DNA of 64,000 nt. Origin: Moniliophthora roreri (taxonomy: Eukaryota; Basidiomycota; Agaricomycetes; Agaricales; Marasmiaceae). Positions 36,587-49,369 of this stretch are shown here, piece by piece. The notes below the pieces were generated by a model. It was not told the origin of the DNA and did no database searches. It saw nothing but the letters and a program-made list of their open reading frames with translations. Numbering within the stretch: position 1 is the first letter of the stretch; every line of letters starts with the position of its first letter. The translations under genes and the position numbers were made by a program. The stretch spans positions 202,966 to 266,965 of the forward strand of contig LATX02000235.1 in NCBI GenBank assembly GCA_001466705.2, written 5' to 3'.

Positions 36587-38890
36587 ATTCACGTTGATTT
36601 TATGGTCGCCAGTGCACTATATACGTACAGCTTGCAGTGCCTTGTTGCGGAATATTGAACAAGCAAATCAATGCTATGCCTGTGAAGCTGACGACATGGG
36701 AGCTAGATGGATCACTGCGGTTGGATATGAGGACAAACGTGCTATCATTTACCGCAGATTTTATAGTACGTACTCTTGCTCGAATCTGGTAGATGATGCG
36801 GTTAACGTTGGGAAGAGTCATTCAGCGTCTCTACGACTCGTTAGAAGAGACGACGAGCTCATTGTTCTTCCCAATTTATTCTTGAGCATTGCCGCCAATG
36901 GAGCACCAGATGGTGCTCGAGACATAGAGAGGACATGAGGCAGGATGAGCAACTGAGATGTGATAGTGATAGTCAGATAACAAAGTTCGCCAGAGTGGGA
37001 AAGTAACTACTCACGGGCTTGGGCGTATCTTTGCGAAGAATGTGAAGCGGCTTGTATACATCCCAGTAGCATTATCGAGCTAACCCCTTGATTGAATGCT
37101 GAGAGCCAATTGATTCTTTGAAGATGCAGTGTTGAGTGACAGACGTGATCTGGGAGGAGTTATAAAATGCTGGGTACCACACTATTCTCCTATCTCATGA
37201 AATAGGAGGCTGTTTAGGAAGCTGGAAACTCGTCTGAATTGATTTCCATGATATCTCCATGCAACCCAGCCAAAACTTAGTCAACAGGTCGGCCAAAGGC
37301 TCAACACATAGACTGTGTACACACTGAGTTTCAAGCTCATAGTCCTCAGTCAGCACCAACGTATGCGGAGACGAGCAACAAAGTAGGGACCAGATAGGCA
37401 CGCGACGGGCGACCCTTCTTGATGGTGGTGAAGAAGAAAGAAGCGAAGCGCCCAGTTGGCGCTCAAGGAATCAATGTGACCAGAGTGCGTTACAGGTCAC
37501 GCACTGTTTCCTTTTCCTTGAATCATCATGTTGTTTCTACTTCGTTCCTCTCTTGAGCTATGACCGACACAAAACCCTGCGTCTGTCTGAATCTATGAAT
37601 ACTTTATGACGTTCTACTCCTACGGTCTATTTTCGGCACCAGTTATTGGTGTGACGTGGAAACTTCAGGTTAAAAGTCTCGAGGGTGCGTTAGTGTTTTT
37701 CCTGTTTTTCAGTGCGGCTGATGACTCTCGTCATTCTAGAGCACGCAATCTATATTCCGACCCAGTGTTATCTCTCCAATGAACCCGTTTATTGAATCTG
37801 TAATCACCGCTTCCCATATTCAAAAGACGAACTACCGAAGATTCTGCTCTATCGAATCTTCGTCGTACCTTCCATCATCCATCTCAAGGATTGGCAATAT
37901 ACTCATCGGTTGGTTGACGGGATAAGACGCTAGGCAGGTATGTATACTTCTGTTGTCCGCGTTTACAGTTGAGTTCATGGTACCTTTTATAGCATTCAAC
38001 ACTTCACCGGCTATCCTGCTACCCATGCACTCTCATCCTCATCGCGCTTCATGACCATTCACGCTGACGTCTTCCCGCTCCGACTACAGTAAATTAGTCC
38101 CATCTCACTTCAAACATCATTATCCGCCCTTTCACAGCTCATCGACATCTCCAGACCTGACCGAAACGCTACCACTCTCATCGCTGTGTCGATTGCCTTG
38201 CAGACACAGGAAGGAGCTCGGAACAGTCATATGGAGAGTGCGTTGTGCTGCTGTCCCATCGATGTTCTTGTGCTCCGGCTGATGGACGGGAAAACAACTG
38301 AGGGATATTCGGAGGAAGGGGTGTGTGCGCTGGCCATGATCTGCTAGGTAACTTTCTCTTCCTTACTCTCCCTCTACACCTGCTAACCAATCATCAGGAT
38401 ACAGAGTGACCCTACAACGTCCTTATTCACCACTTGTCAACCAAGCCAGCGCTTCTTCCGAAAACTTGAACCATTGTCGTCCATTTCATGGCTCGTCTCA
38501 ACTTACGGAGTTGCACAAGCAGGAGTAGTGCTTTAGACCGAACCCCTGAACATCTATCATGCAGTGACGACCCAGGCAGGAAGGCTTTACCTTTGTAAGG
38601 TGCGTTCCTCCGCTTCGAGTCCCCCTCAATCCCTAAGTCGGGTTGCCGGGGGGTACTGATGCTTCGAGGTTAGAAGGTCAACGACGGTTTCATATGGGCT
38701 TGTCGAAGCCTGTTATGAGCTTATGGACGCCCATAACTCCTTTCACAGGGGACGGGGAAGGTTAGCGCCAAGATCTCGCCGACCTGCCCTTGTTGCTCTC
38801 ATGTCCGAAAACGCCGCAAGTCCTGGTCCGCTGGACGTCCTTCATACTATTCACATTCCATAACTGCCTTTCTGTCATCCATAGTCCGCC
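36587..38890. other. No supported gene
   Basis: A minus-strand open stretch at 36,600-36,821 (with SSSHVVSFTGIALICLF) might be a remnant of another surface-protein gene, but it has no signal peptide, partner exon or membrane helix that I can confirm. The rest, including 37,100-38,890, shows no structure. Confidence 0.3.
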
Positions 38891-39450
38891 CAGTCTTATT
38901 GCTCTTATACCACCTTCACTTCTTTCAAAGCTTCGCTGCTGGTGGATACAGTAAATTCGTTGAGAATGGTGCGGGTAGTGGTGGTGTTGGTTCCGGCTTT
39001 GGTTTGGAAAGGGGTATGGGAATATGGTCAGAGTGGGGGTTAGAACAAGTTGCCCCTTCGCTGGGCCCACTGGTCTGTTCTACGCGCTTAAATATTCCGT
39101 GTTCTGCACCGCTTCACCACCTACGACTCCCCAAGTTATTCTCATACATGGTCAGCTCGCAAGCAGAGTGGTTCGGGATTGATAGCAGTTGCTCCTGCGC
39201 TCTCAAGTGGAATTGGTCTGGATGTGTATCAGGTCTGTAGAACTGCAGAGGTCCAGGATTTGACGCTCAGAATAATGTTCTGTTTGGCTTCTTCTAGTCG
39301 TCTCCAAAAATGCGTTATTGCCGGTGCCTTTCATCAACTCAGGCCCACCAGAACTTCACGGTGTCGTCAGGACCTCGACCGATACAGGTCGCTTGATGTT
39401 ATATTGGGCGTTTCGACGCGGATCGTCGTGCACTAGCTTGGGAAGTCTTG
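38890..39450 (+). pseudogene. Unidentified decayed sequence related to 41.9-42.3 kb
   Basis: Similar landmarks occur in the same order in this block and in 41,940-42,290: a GATGATGCGG/GAATGGTGCGG-like run followed by GGTTCNGG repeats, a stretch containing CTCACCAC/CTCACATC, CATGGTCA, and near the end ATTTTGACGCTCAGAA. Spacing is alike. Neither copy has a long frame. This points to an old local duplication of a gene that has since decayed. No function can be given. Confidence 0.35.
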
Positions 39451-41560
39451 GAGGCAGCTGGAGAAGGGCGGAATAGACATGGATGGCGCTATGGGAAGGA
39501 TATGTCGCATACTTACCACGTACCCAACACCCCGCATCCCGCTTCAACGAACTCTGTCTCCCAATGCAAGTGACAATTATCTTCCCCTCATTTAGCTCTA
39601 TTCCTGGTCTAGCACTATTCACGAACGGTAAGCTTCCTTTGCAAGCGTTTCACAAGCAGTTCATCAACGTCTGGTAAAACCATTTCAATCCGTTGACATG
39701 CCGGGTATCGAGGTTCCGAGTGCTTAAACATGCAGGTGCCTTGCCCGCCCGGGAGTTTGAAGGGGTTCTCAGTGACGTACAGAAGACAAAACCGCCCGCC
39801 TACATCTATCATACACTGGCGCCACCTTCGATCGTGTCATTGCTTTCTTGATCATGTCTTCCGGTGTGATATGCGGTCCCTAATGGGCTACATCTTTAGT
39901 AACGACCGATACCGAATGTCATCCCGCAAGCTTGTGCATCGATGACATTGGTTCAGGTGGCCTATTAAGGCGCAAGGGCTAAGTGCATAGGACTGAAGTA
40001 GGTGCAGTGGCGATAGGAAGCTGTATGAGCTACTCACCACTCCCGAACACCGACCTCATCTCAGTGAAGCGTTGGCGCCCTCGAGTGTGACTCAGCATCG
40101 TAACCCGATACTAAAGTGCCTGATCACACCAAGCGAGAATCAAAATGTAAAAACAAAAGGTCTGAGCGATGAACCGACCGTCATCGGGGGGACCTGCGCC
40201 GTCTGTTGTCAGCTTCGTGGCTATGATATCGAACAGAGGATCCACCGATCGTCACTGAGGTCAACATTGATGGACACCTTAGCGTTCTTTATGAAGTCTA
40301 CCATCAAGCCGTGAGGAAGTTGAGAACGATAGGAAAGCTTGTCTTACAAACACCACGACCAAGAGACATTACTAGCTGGATCGCGTTGAAAATGATTGAA
40401 TGGGTTCTAGTGACGCATCAGTTTGCTTTTATATCTTTTGGAAGATTGAATGCAGGTGAAGCTGGATTCAGGCCGTAACATCTCTATTCGTACATTAGCC
40501 CCTTCATCAAAGAAGTCACAGATAAAACGCTACTGACGATGCAGTGCGGCGCTGTGCCAAGAATCGTCTTCCCGCTCATCCGTAAAGATGGAAGTCCTTT
40601 GCCCTTTACAAAAATGTGCGACAATACAATTCTCTGCAGAGTCTTAACGAGACTCTCCGCTGAATGACGTCGACCGGGATGGCTGAAATGTCACAGCGTT
40701 GCTTCGTCTTCAAGCTATGCATATTCGGTCCATTTTGCGTACACGAGATGGAGACGATGTGAACGTAAGTCTTATAGAAGCATGAAAACAAAGCAGTGGG
40801 GGGTATCGTGGCTGTTAGTTTGAAACTCAGAGCTATAAAAACGCTGCACATCGTCGGACAGATTTGTTTCTGGCGGATGTACGATATGAGTACACCAAAG
40901 ACCAACTGCACCTGGAGCCACTAATAGAAGAGTCTTTGTAGTTTGACATGCAATTGTTTTCGGGAAGGGAGATATACACACCGAGTATTCCATTCGCAAA
41001 GAACTTCCGTTCGAGACTAGGGTTAGGACCATTTGTGACTTCTCTAGAACATGAATGAATGATGATGGCGCAGACTGAACAGCCTGGTATCCATGCCTGC
41101 CAAGAAAGTGAAGAACGAGAGTGACGAAAGTCTGGGAATGTTGTCGAAGGTGAAAGAAAGAGTAATGACGTGCAAGGGCGGACTTGTCGGTCCGAGATTG
41201 GATCGGTTATCTTCAACAATACGGTTAGTTATCTTATCTACATTCTTTTTCCCTGACTGTCGTCTCTCCCAGGGTCGTATTTTCGAAGGGCGACTCTTTT
41301 CTGCATTACACTAGCTTTAAAACGTCTTATTGATGGCTATAGCTTGGGCTCAACAACTTTTTCGACTGCATTCAGAGACACAACTACCTGCGAGCGAAAA
41401 CAGGCGTAGAGCGTCCAAGCAATCGTTCCAATGCTACACCCTCCGAGATTTAAACGTACTCCCAGCCTGCGAGATCTGAGCGACATTTTGAGATAAGTGT
41501 CCTACTCATCTCTCTGAATATTCTTTTTCTCAAACATTTCAGTATAGCAAGGCTTTTCAG
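39451..41560. other. No supported gene
   Basis: Minus-strand frames at 40,606-41,219 overlap in three frames and contain a few hydrophobic runs, but no intron chain or domain is visible. Confidence 0.3.
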
Positions 41561-41567
41561 TACGAAC

Positions 41568-42664
41568 ATGGTCTCAGTACTCTTGTTGGATGGTAGAAAA
41601 CTGTTCGAAGAGCTGTTATCGAGGTTCAGCGAGCTTTCAGTGGCGAGAGGCTGGATGACAGAGGATACTGGTTCTTCGAGGCTTGGAGATCAACAATGCA
41701 TTGTTAAAGTCCTATTTTCTTTGCAAGTGCTATGTTGGCGGATACCGTCGAATTCCCGCCCGCCTCACCTCACCTCACCTCCCACTTCATTTTACCCATC
41801 TTCCGCCCGAATGCCCTCTATATCCACCTTACCATCACTCGCCGCCTTGATCAATACAGCGTCTCGTTCACTCATCCCGCGAGGCACTACAGATGGTGTC
41901 TACCATGCTTCGCTATGGATGGACTTGAGGCGAATCATGTCGAACTGGCATCTGCAACATGTTTAGTCTGGGATGATGCGGTTGTGGTCGAGTTGGTTCA
42001 GGTGCTGGTTCGGGAAGGCTTGTAGATGGTGTGTGATTTGTTATGGAAGTGCGGGATCGGAACAATGTGGCTATTCGCTCCAGACCGCCATCAGTTTTCA
42101 GACCGACTACCTCATGACCGTTCGTCGTGAACAACTCACATCTCTCTTTCACATTACTCTTGCACATGGTCATCCAGCAACATTCAAGGATGATAGCTGT
42201 CAGATCTGCAGTTTCAGACGGAGTGAGCTGGAGTCTCAGTACCCGGAGTTCTGTGGAGTGGTGGATACATAGATTTTGACGCTCAGAACAGCCATTTTAG
42301 TGTCATCAAAGATTGCATCTCTAACCAGTCACATCTTATTCCTTAGCTCAGCACCCTACATATTACTTCGCTCAGTCCCTTTCGGTTGATACGTTGCATC
42401 TGGAGCGAATCATTCTCGATCAATGTTTGTCGGAAGTGCAGCATGGGTATTGTGGTAGTAGTTCGGAAGCTGGTACTCATGGTTAAGGATGCTTGCAAAG
42501 CTTTCAGAATTCATATGGCGGCCGTAGAAGTGTTGGGAACAGACGAACGGCGCTCGTCCTCTAATTCGCCAGTATCATTTCAAACCATCAAAGGTCTACT
42601 CCTCATGCACTCTACATCACTTCATGTTGTACGTGCATACACCCTGGCCACTGTGAATCTGTGA
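41568..42664 (+). pseudogene. Unidentified decayed gene, second copy of the 38.9-39.4 kb sequence
   Basis: A frame from the ATG at 41,568 (132 codons) has a promoter-like A/T-rich upstream side, and an overlapping frame continues at 41,732-42,025. A later open stretch lies at 42,386-42,664. Together they may be remnants of one gene of about 350 codons, but frames conflict and no motif is recognised. The 41,940-42,290 part resembles 38,970-39,270. Confidence 0.3.
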
Positions 42665-43728
42665 AGGCTTTAGAGTCGGGGCGTGATGTAGAATTGAGTT
42701 AGGGAGAAATCGGGTTGTAACAAGCTAAAACAAGACGGTACCAAATAGTGCTAATTCTCGCATAGACTCCGGAATGTCATTCATCTGAAAGCACTTACCG
42801 AAACTAGATTATGCCACCTACTAGCGCTCTCCCACCTTCGTAATTGGATCTTCAACAGTAATAGGGTGAGGTGATGTGTGATGGCAGTGTGAGCTATTGC
42901 CTTATTCTCATGTAGTCAGAAATAGAGCTGTGAACTTTGCATGTGCCATGGGCAGAGCGGGAGTAGAAAGATTGTTGGGAAGCGGAATATGACGAATACA
43001 AATGTTCCTTTCCGGGAGAGACTCTCTCCCAGAGAGGAACATATGTATCACCTGTCTCCTGCAGCATGTTCTAGAACGGATACTTGATGGGTAATAGCTA
43101 CGGAACGAGTGCAGTACGATGATGCTGATTCCGCCAAGATTCAGGGGAAGACTAGGACAACAATGAAGTGTACTATGATCATCTGAAGAGCGTACTGCAT
43201 CAACACTGCAGGTGATTTACGCTCCCACAGTCGTGTGAAAAATGGGCTCTTATCTTAGCAGTTTCGTTACTCCGCTGTTCGGCTGGCAGTGAAAATATGA
43301 TGCCGTGATATAAGTATCTGTGTATAATCGGGATGGTACTAAAATCTGTTCAGATCTAGGTGGGAATAATGCAAGAGGGAGAGAACGCAGTGAAATTCCA
43401 ACGCCAGTAGCATTAGCAATACACGTTTCCTGAATGTACAAATCTAAACTTTCACGAAGCTGTACCAGGATTACCACACTTCCACCAGCAATATCGCACT
43501 CAAATCACACCGCACTCATCTCAGCCATGATCCATATTCGTTCACGCAAAGCGCTTGTTCATGTCGTAAATCCATCAATGTTTTGGAGATATTGACTCAC
43601 GCTCATCAACACTCAACTTGCTTTGGAATAAAGGTGAGGTAAAAGCGGTTTGGGCCGCTGACGGAGGCACGGGACAGGTGGATACTTAAGTATACATCGC
43701 CTCTTCTTTCTCCACAACTTGCGGCACG
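42665..43728. other. No gene seen; promoter side of the next gene
   Basis: No coding signal. A TACTTAAGTATA element near 43,683 is about 45 bp upstream of the next ATG and could be its core promoter. Around 43,015-43,040 is a short hairpin (CTCTCCC around a GGGAGAG) of unknown meaning. Confidence 0.3.
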
Positions 43729-45232
43729 ATGTCATATTCTTCCCCCTCATTTACGCGATTTCCTCGAAGGGTAGTCGTCGATGACACTGACCCTCGAGTC
43801 AAGTACGAGACTCAGTCGTGGCAGCTTGACACAGCCGAATTCTTCAACAACATGAGTTCCCTAGGCTCTGTTTACAACAATACGATGCACGGTACTAGCC
43901 AGAACAGCGCGACTTTCAGCTTTACTTTCGAAGGTGAGGATCACTCGACTCAGAACTCCGATGCTGATGTGCTCTTCCTTTAAGGTGAATATGCTTCGGT
44001 ATGGGGAGCCAAGGACAATCGTAACATTCCAAAAAATGGGACCAACGATGATCTTGCCAAGCTCCCTCGCTGGCAATGTCAAGTCGATGAACTACCAATA
44101 GAGAGTTTCCAATACGAGGCGTTCACAGATTGGATCACCAACCTCCTTCTCTGTGAGACCAGCGGACTCTCACTGGCTGTACCCCACACCCTTACCGTCA
44201 ATATCTCTATCGAGGATCCCCAAACGCAGATGTTCTGGTTTGACAAGATCGAGTATACGCCGGGTCCAAACGTTGAATTGGCGGGAGAAACCATGAAGTT
44301 TGATTCCAGCGATACGAGCCTACAGTACAATAATGGTTCAGGCAGCTGGACTACAGTATATTTTGATCAAACCCCATTTGCCAATGAAACACGGACGACT
44401 GAGGCTGCTATGTCTTTGAGGTTCAATGGTCAATATTCTAGCTATTATCATATCCTATACTCTGCTTACCTCTTTCGTAGGGACCCAAGTTTCGCTATAT
44501 GCATTCAACGAAGGCACCAATCGGCGTGCGGTCAGCAGCGGTCGCTATCACATCGATGGCATCAATGATCAGATGTTTGTAATTCCCGAAAGCAAGCCAT
44601 CTCCGTTCAATAGCTCAGTTCAAAGTGATCGTTACAACGAGTTGCTGTTTACCAGCCCGGAGCTCTCACCCGGCACACATGAGCTCGTGGTCGCGTATAC
44701 GGGTGTTCGAACTGGAGATGTACAGCTACAGGCACTGATAATTGATTATTTTTATGTCACCGCAAGTGAAAGGCTTGCAAATGGCACAGGCGGCGAGGGC
44801 AATGGTAGTGAATCAGGCTCAGAAACCACCCCTGGCTCAAGAGATAAACCAGTGGGAGGGATTGTGGGAGGTGTAATTGGTGGAGTAGCCGCTCTCACGC
44901 TCGTAGGGTTTGCAGTCCTATTTCTCAGGCGACGCAGGAAGCAACGCGGAGAAGGCAATGACCATAATCCCGACCATCTTCGGTCCACGGTACAAGCATC
45001 AAGCAATGACTATATCTCATCTGGAGTTACAACGTCCGCATATGATCCATATCAGGATTTTGCTACCTCCACATCCGAGACTGGCGCTGTGTCTAGCTCA
45101 TCACCAGTCTCCAACATGCAGGATATGAAGAATGCTCAGAGGGATGCAGTCGCGAGAGAAGTTGTTCAGAGACGGCATCAGGACAGTGGTATACGATATG
45201 CAGACATTCCCCCATTTTATACAGCGCATTGA
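43729..45232 (+). CDS. Single-pass membrane protein with beta-sandwich ectodomain (3 exons, 466 aa)
   Basis: Exons 43,729-43,933, 43,985-44,428 and 44,481-45,232, all in phase. The N-terminal part starts VVVDDTDPRVKYETQSWQL with NNTMHGTSQNSATFSFTFEG, a pattern widespread in Agaricomycete surface proteins of unknown role. The ectodomain carries several N-glycosylation sites (NNT, NGT, NIS, NET, NGTGG). A Gly/Ser-rich linker and one transmembrane helix (GGIVGGVIGGVAALTLVGFAVLFL) with RRRRKQR on the cytosolic side follow, and a tail of about 85 residues. No signal peptide is visible at this start, which is also true of some relatives; an upstream exon could supply one but I see none. Function unknown, perhaps ligand or wall sensing. 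Confidence 0.8.
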
Positions 45233-46900
45233 ATTTGTTTGTAGTTGATTGTCACCAAATTCAGTACATATGCAAAGAGTGCGAATATCGAAGACCTCCA
45301 TGACTGAACCTGGTATGTACAAGATACATTTTCGTCTGCCTTCATCACCAGCCCCTCCGTCCGACACCAGTTTTGTAGTGCCAACGTATGCGAATCAAGC
45401 TGCATCTCACCAAGGACCAGATTGACAGTGCAAAGTACGCCGACCCTCAAGTTTAGCATTTGCTCGAAGGTACCATTGTGAAGCCTATCATTGAATGCAG
45501 GCATATTGAGCTGCGGGAGAATGACTAGACATACTCAGGCATTATAGCATAAGCCGTGACGGGGTATGTGGAGTGATTAACGTACGGGAACAGCATAAAC
45601 TCTCAAGCAGTGCTTGTGGCCCTGTAAAGGATAGCGGTAGTTCGAACATACCGCGATGTGAGCTCTTCAAAAAAAAAAAAACTAAACACGCACCTGATCT
45701 TGCAGTATTGCAGTGGCGGCTGTCACCAAGAGACAGTGTCACGGGTGGAGCGGAACTATTCAGTTCGTACACAGATAGTAGAAAAACACACCTTTTCCAT
45801 GCCTGTCCCGTTAATATGAGGAGTGTTTGCTGTCATGGGTGTGTCGTGTTTCGGACGGTATGCAAAAGCTTTTCAACAGACAGATATTATCGCTATCCTG
45901 ATCCTCGGTCGAAATTCTGCAGCCCCGCTATATAGATTCCTGGGCCCGGGGATACGGCTCTAATCAACTTTATCAACAACAGCGGAGGGTCCGGGAACGA
46001 AAAACCTTACTGAGCAGCTGGTTCCGCTTGGTGAAATATGCAAACTGGTGGGATGACAAGCTGGGAGACAATGATAGATATGCGAACTATGGCTAACAAA
46101 TCTCGGCACTGGTCGTGGTGGTGATGGATTCGGAGGGCGTTTGAAAAGCGTGGGAAGGATTTCCCAAAGCACTGAATCGGCCCGAGCCGACTTCTTTCCC
46201 GCTTTCTCCGTTACCTTCATGATCTAGATCCAGACTTTGCAACGAGAATTCCCAATGGTACGATTTATGTCAGTGACAACAAAGATAGCAATTTCTCGCG
46301 AGGTGGCAGTCGATAAAGCGACATGCTTGATGGAACAAAGGAGTGGAGGCGTAGGTATGTAAAGCGCTTTTACTACAAGCTCATCACTTTCCAAGATATC
46401 TATCTCGATGATTTAATCCGTTGACAGCGGTGCTCCGCATACCGTAGTAGAAGCTGATCGACAAACCTGCGCTCGACCGTCTATGCTTGGAGTACTTGCA
46501 ACCTCACGCCTCTTTTTTTCAGTCAGATTCAAAGGCAAAACTGCTCCTGCATCATCCAACCATGCAGGACTCAAAGCCATGAAATATCACGGATAGAACG
46601 GCGAAAAGGTATTCTTTGGCCAGATGGCACTCCTTTCTGCTATTGTCGCCGAGAACGCGCTTAGCTCTTGGATATGCTTCATGTCCCAGCCTCCTCTTAC
46701 CTGTCATCTGCATCCCATGAACTGATCCCGAAGCTACCACCTCGAGGGCAAATATGATTAATTCTTCGATTTAGGCTCCATCGACCTATTCACACGACCC
46801 AACGCAGGTCTCGTCTTGATGGTACAATATGTGTACACGCACTAATGAGTGCTTCGTCGATGTGCGGTTGAAAGAGAAAGTCGAGAAGTGTCGGGTTGCC
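45233..46900. other. No supported gene
   Basis: Only short, unrelated frames. A run of twelve A at about 45,669 and the frames around it (45,573-45,935) have no domain or splice support. Confidence 0.3.
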
Positions 46901-46907
46901 TTTGTGA

Positions 46908-48288
46908 GTGTTCAATGTCGTATCTTCTTCTGATGTTCGAGTTCTTGCTAGGTTGATATCTCACAGATCTAATCCAGCTATACGATCAAACGCGCAGTGT
47001 TTAACAACAATACTCTCATGCCCTGACTCGGTGTGGATGGCAGTTCGGTGGACCACGAAAGGAGAGGCAACGAAGATTCTCAAGAGCTGGATTCTGTTAC
47101 GATGGAGAATACAAACCCCATGCTATGAGCTTCCTTTGGCCCCGCAATATCAAAGAATCAATTGAGTTCTCTGCGCCAAACTCGTCAGGCAACTCCGGCA
47201 GATTTCATGGCTATCATGTGTTGTCGTTTGCTTGATTTCTCCATGCATCCTAATTCAGCAAACAATCGCTACTAGTACTTTGCTCCGAATTCTCGGCCGA
47301 TGGCGTGAAGCATCGAACCTGGAAAGCTTGGGTACCGCTGATGTCCATGTTAACCTCGAAAGTCGGTATAATAACCTTTCAACTCCTTGAGCCGAAGGTG
47401 GATTCGTTCTCACAGCTGCGTTCAATTAAAATTGCCCAATATGATCGCACGACGCTTACTCAGCTGCTGGAGATGTTTGAACGAGTGGCCTAACCTGGAT
47501 AAGGTCGAAATCATCTCCCGGTTGAGCTTCAGTTCAGCAGTGCTTGCCACAACATCATTCCCACACCAGAATATCACTTCCCTATGCCTACACAGAACCG
47601 AAAAAGTAGCATCGGAGGCACTCAGGACGTGTTCCATGCTTGAGTTAGTACATCTTGTGTTCAAGATCAGAAAGGAACCCCACGCTCAGACAAATGAGGT
47701 GGTGCACCCCTCAGATCCTATCCATCTCCCTCACCTGCGTAGCCTTATGCTCGAAGCCGTCAAAACGAATACCATTTCCCGCAACAATACTCATCCATTC
47801 GTCGGGACACAGCGCCTCATTGCATCACTCACTTGTCCCGCATTAAAAGCGCTTTCCCTCTTTTCCTATTTCAACCAAGATGACATTAGCAGAGATGAAG
47901 GTACTCCCTATGATAGGTCGAGTTTTTTGGGCGTTGTAGCTGAATTCATACTGCATTCAGGTATTTCACTGGAGGTCTTTCGTATGATGGGTGTACCCGT
48001 CACGGCTTCTCATTTCGCAAGATTTATCGATTGTATCTATCAAGTCAGCGAGCTATACCTGAGAGAAGCGGAAGAAAGTCGGACCAGGTACAGCTCTGAC
48101 ATGGGTGATGATCGCGAAGATTTGAACAAACTGGTGACTTCGGATCTTTTGCTGTACCTCACCGGGCAAAGTGAGTATCGAATCTTTCATATATTGAGAC
48201 ATTGAACGAGCGCTTTCCAGATTCCGCCGATCCCATTTTCCCTAACCTCAACCACCTTTCGCTAAGAGTCTATAGCCCTAACCCCTAA
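46908..48288 (+). pseudogene. F-box/LRR-type gene remnant cut by an interstitial telomere tract
   Basis: The best part, 47,387-48,170, encodes a leucine-rich, F-box-protein-like C-terminal half (VPNLDKVEI-like start, LPHLRSLMLEA, LIASLTCPALKALSLFSYF). A good intron 48,171-48,220 leads to a last exon reading FPNLNHLSLRV, after which the sequence becomes telomere-like and a stop (48,286-48,288) falls inside it. Near 47,484 one extra base shifts the frame (FERVA-stop versus WPNLDKV). Upstream pieces at 46,908-47,165 and 47,305-47,493 continue the homology in broken frames. The gene is therefore both frameshifted and truncated at its 3' end. Family assignment rests on the leucine-rich pattern and is moderate. 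Confidence 0.6.
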
Positions 48289-48289
48289 C
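48276..48289 (-). repeat. Interstitial telomeric repeat, inverted orientation
   Basis: CCCTAACCCCTAAC is two units of the terminal repeat read on its C-rich strand (one 6-base and one 7-base unit). It faces the opposite way from the real telomere at the right end and sits exactly where the F-box/LRR-like homology stops. Confidence 0.7.
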
Positions 48290-49340
48290 TGTGTATACAG
48301 AGGACAACAAATTTGTTGTTCTCGCCATACCAGAGGCTAGCAAAAGCCTTGGTTTATTGGGATATAGCTGATCACACAGCTACGGCTCAAAAAAATGAGA
48401 GAGGCATTCAGCGTTCATGCTAACGCCTCCATCATGTTCGCTGGCCCTGAGGACCCCAGGTACAACATCCTGGGGTCTGTTGGCGCCGGTGTTAACGTCG
48501 GGCGTGTGTGACTTTGTGTCACACGCGCTCTTTCTCTCTTACCACCACGATGGCGGCAGTGACGAGACACAAGTAAGTTTTTCTATTCATTATACTTTCT
48601 ATCACTAATTTACCTATCCTAGGATCATCTACAAGCTTGAATATGGGTGGAAGGATGAAGAGGAGGGAGGGAGAACGGCAGGGGTACAGGGCACCAGGTG
48701 CGTGGCTCAAAATGACTTTTCTTTTTGTACTACTGACCTTCTTCTTTTCTTTACGGGTTTCCTGAACCCATATCCGTTGTTCTCAGCCCCTACGCAGCCC
48801 GCCGACATCGCTGAAACGCTGGAAACGCCGCCGCTTCACGTACCCGCTCCTCCACCAAAGTCAAAGAACTCCACCTCAACCAACAGCCCAGAAACCATCA
48901 GGAGAAGTCTCCTGGGGGTTTTTTGGGTCCCTGAACACATCTATGACATCGCCGGGGACTCGCGACGTCGTCTTTACCTCGAACTCGATACCTGCACCAC
49001 CTTCACCTCGTACCCCCGCTTCCGCACTCAAACGCCAGCGCCCGAATACGCCGGAATGTCCGTTCTGGCATATTTCAGGTCGCTGAATCCATTTACGATG
49101 TCAAAAAAATCCCCAGACGCCGTCTTTACCACGAACTCGATGCCATTACCACCCGCACCTGCTCGAACCCGATTCCGGACGCGCTACCAGTCCTCAAATA
49201 CGCCAGACAGCCCACTCTGGCGTATTTCGGGTTGCTGGACTCATTTCTGGAGTCAGAAGGATGCCCTGATCTCTTCTTTCCGTCGATCGGCCTACTTGCA
49301 ACACCCTCTTTCCTACACCTTCCCCCATCTAATCTAGGTC
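48290..49340 (+). repeat. Subtelomeric repeat family, copy A (plus strand)
   Basis: This copy shares landmarks with those at 49.4-50.1, 55.0-55.97 and 56.1-56.7 kb: an EFVATVVPEA-like segment, a GTGTGAC...GTCACAC hairpin (48,506-48,526), a coding-like CTTTCTC-TTACCACCACGATGGCGGC stretch, an intron with GTAAG/CCTAG borders (about 48,570-48,622), and a later part with WVPEHIYDIAGDSRRR and a proline-rich P-P-P-K-S-K run. The frame 48,702-49,337 (211 codons) is open but low in complexity. The copies seem to be decayed members of one gene family with two or more short exons. Protein function unknown. Confidence 0.55.
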
Positions 49341-49369
49341 CTACCGCAGCCTCTGAGGACTGATAGAAC

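Noticed and set aside
45660..45690. A-rich run as the poly(A) tail of a retrotransposon
   Set aside because: No reverse transcriptase, target duplication or upstream element body could be found around it.
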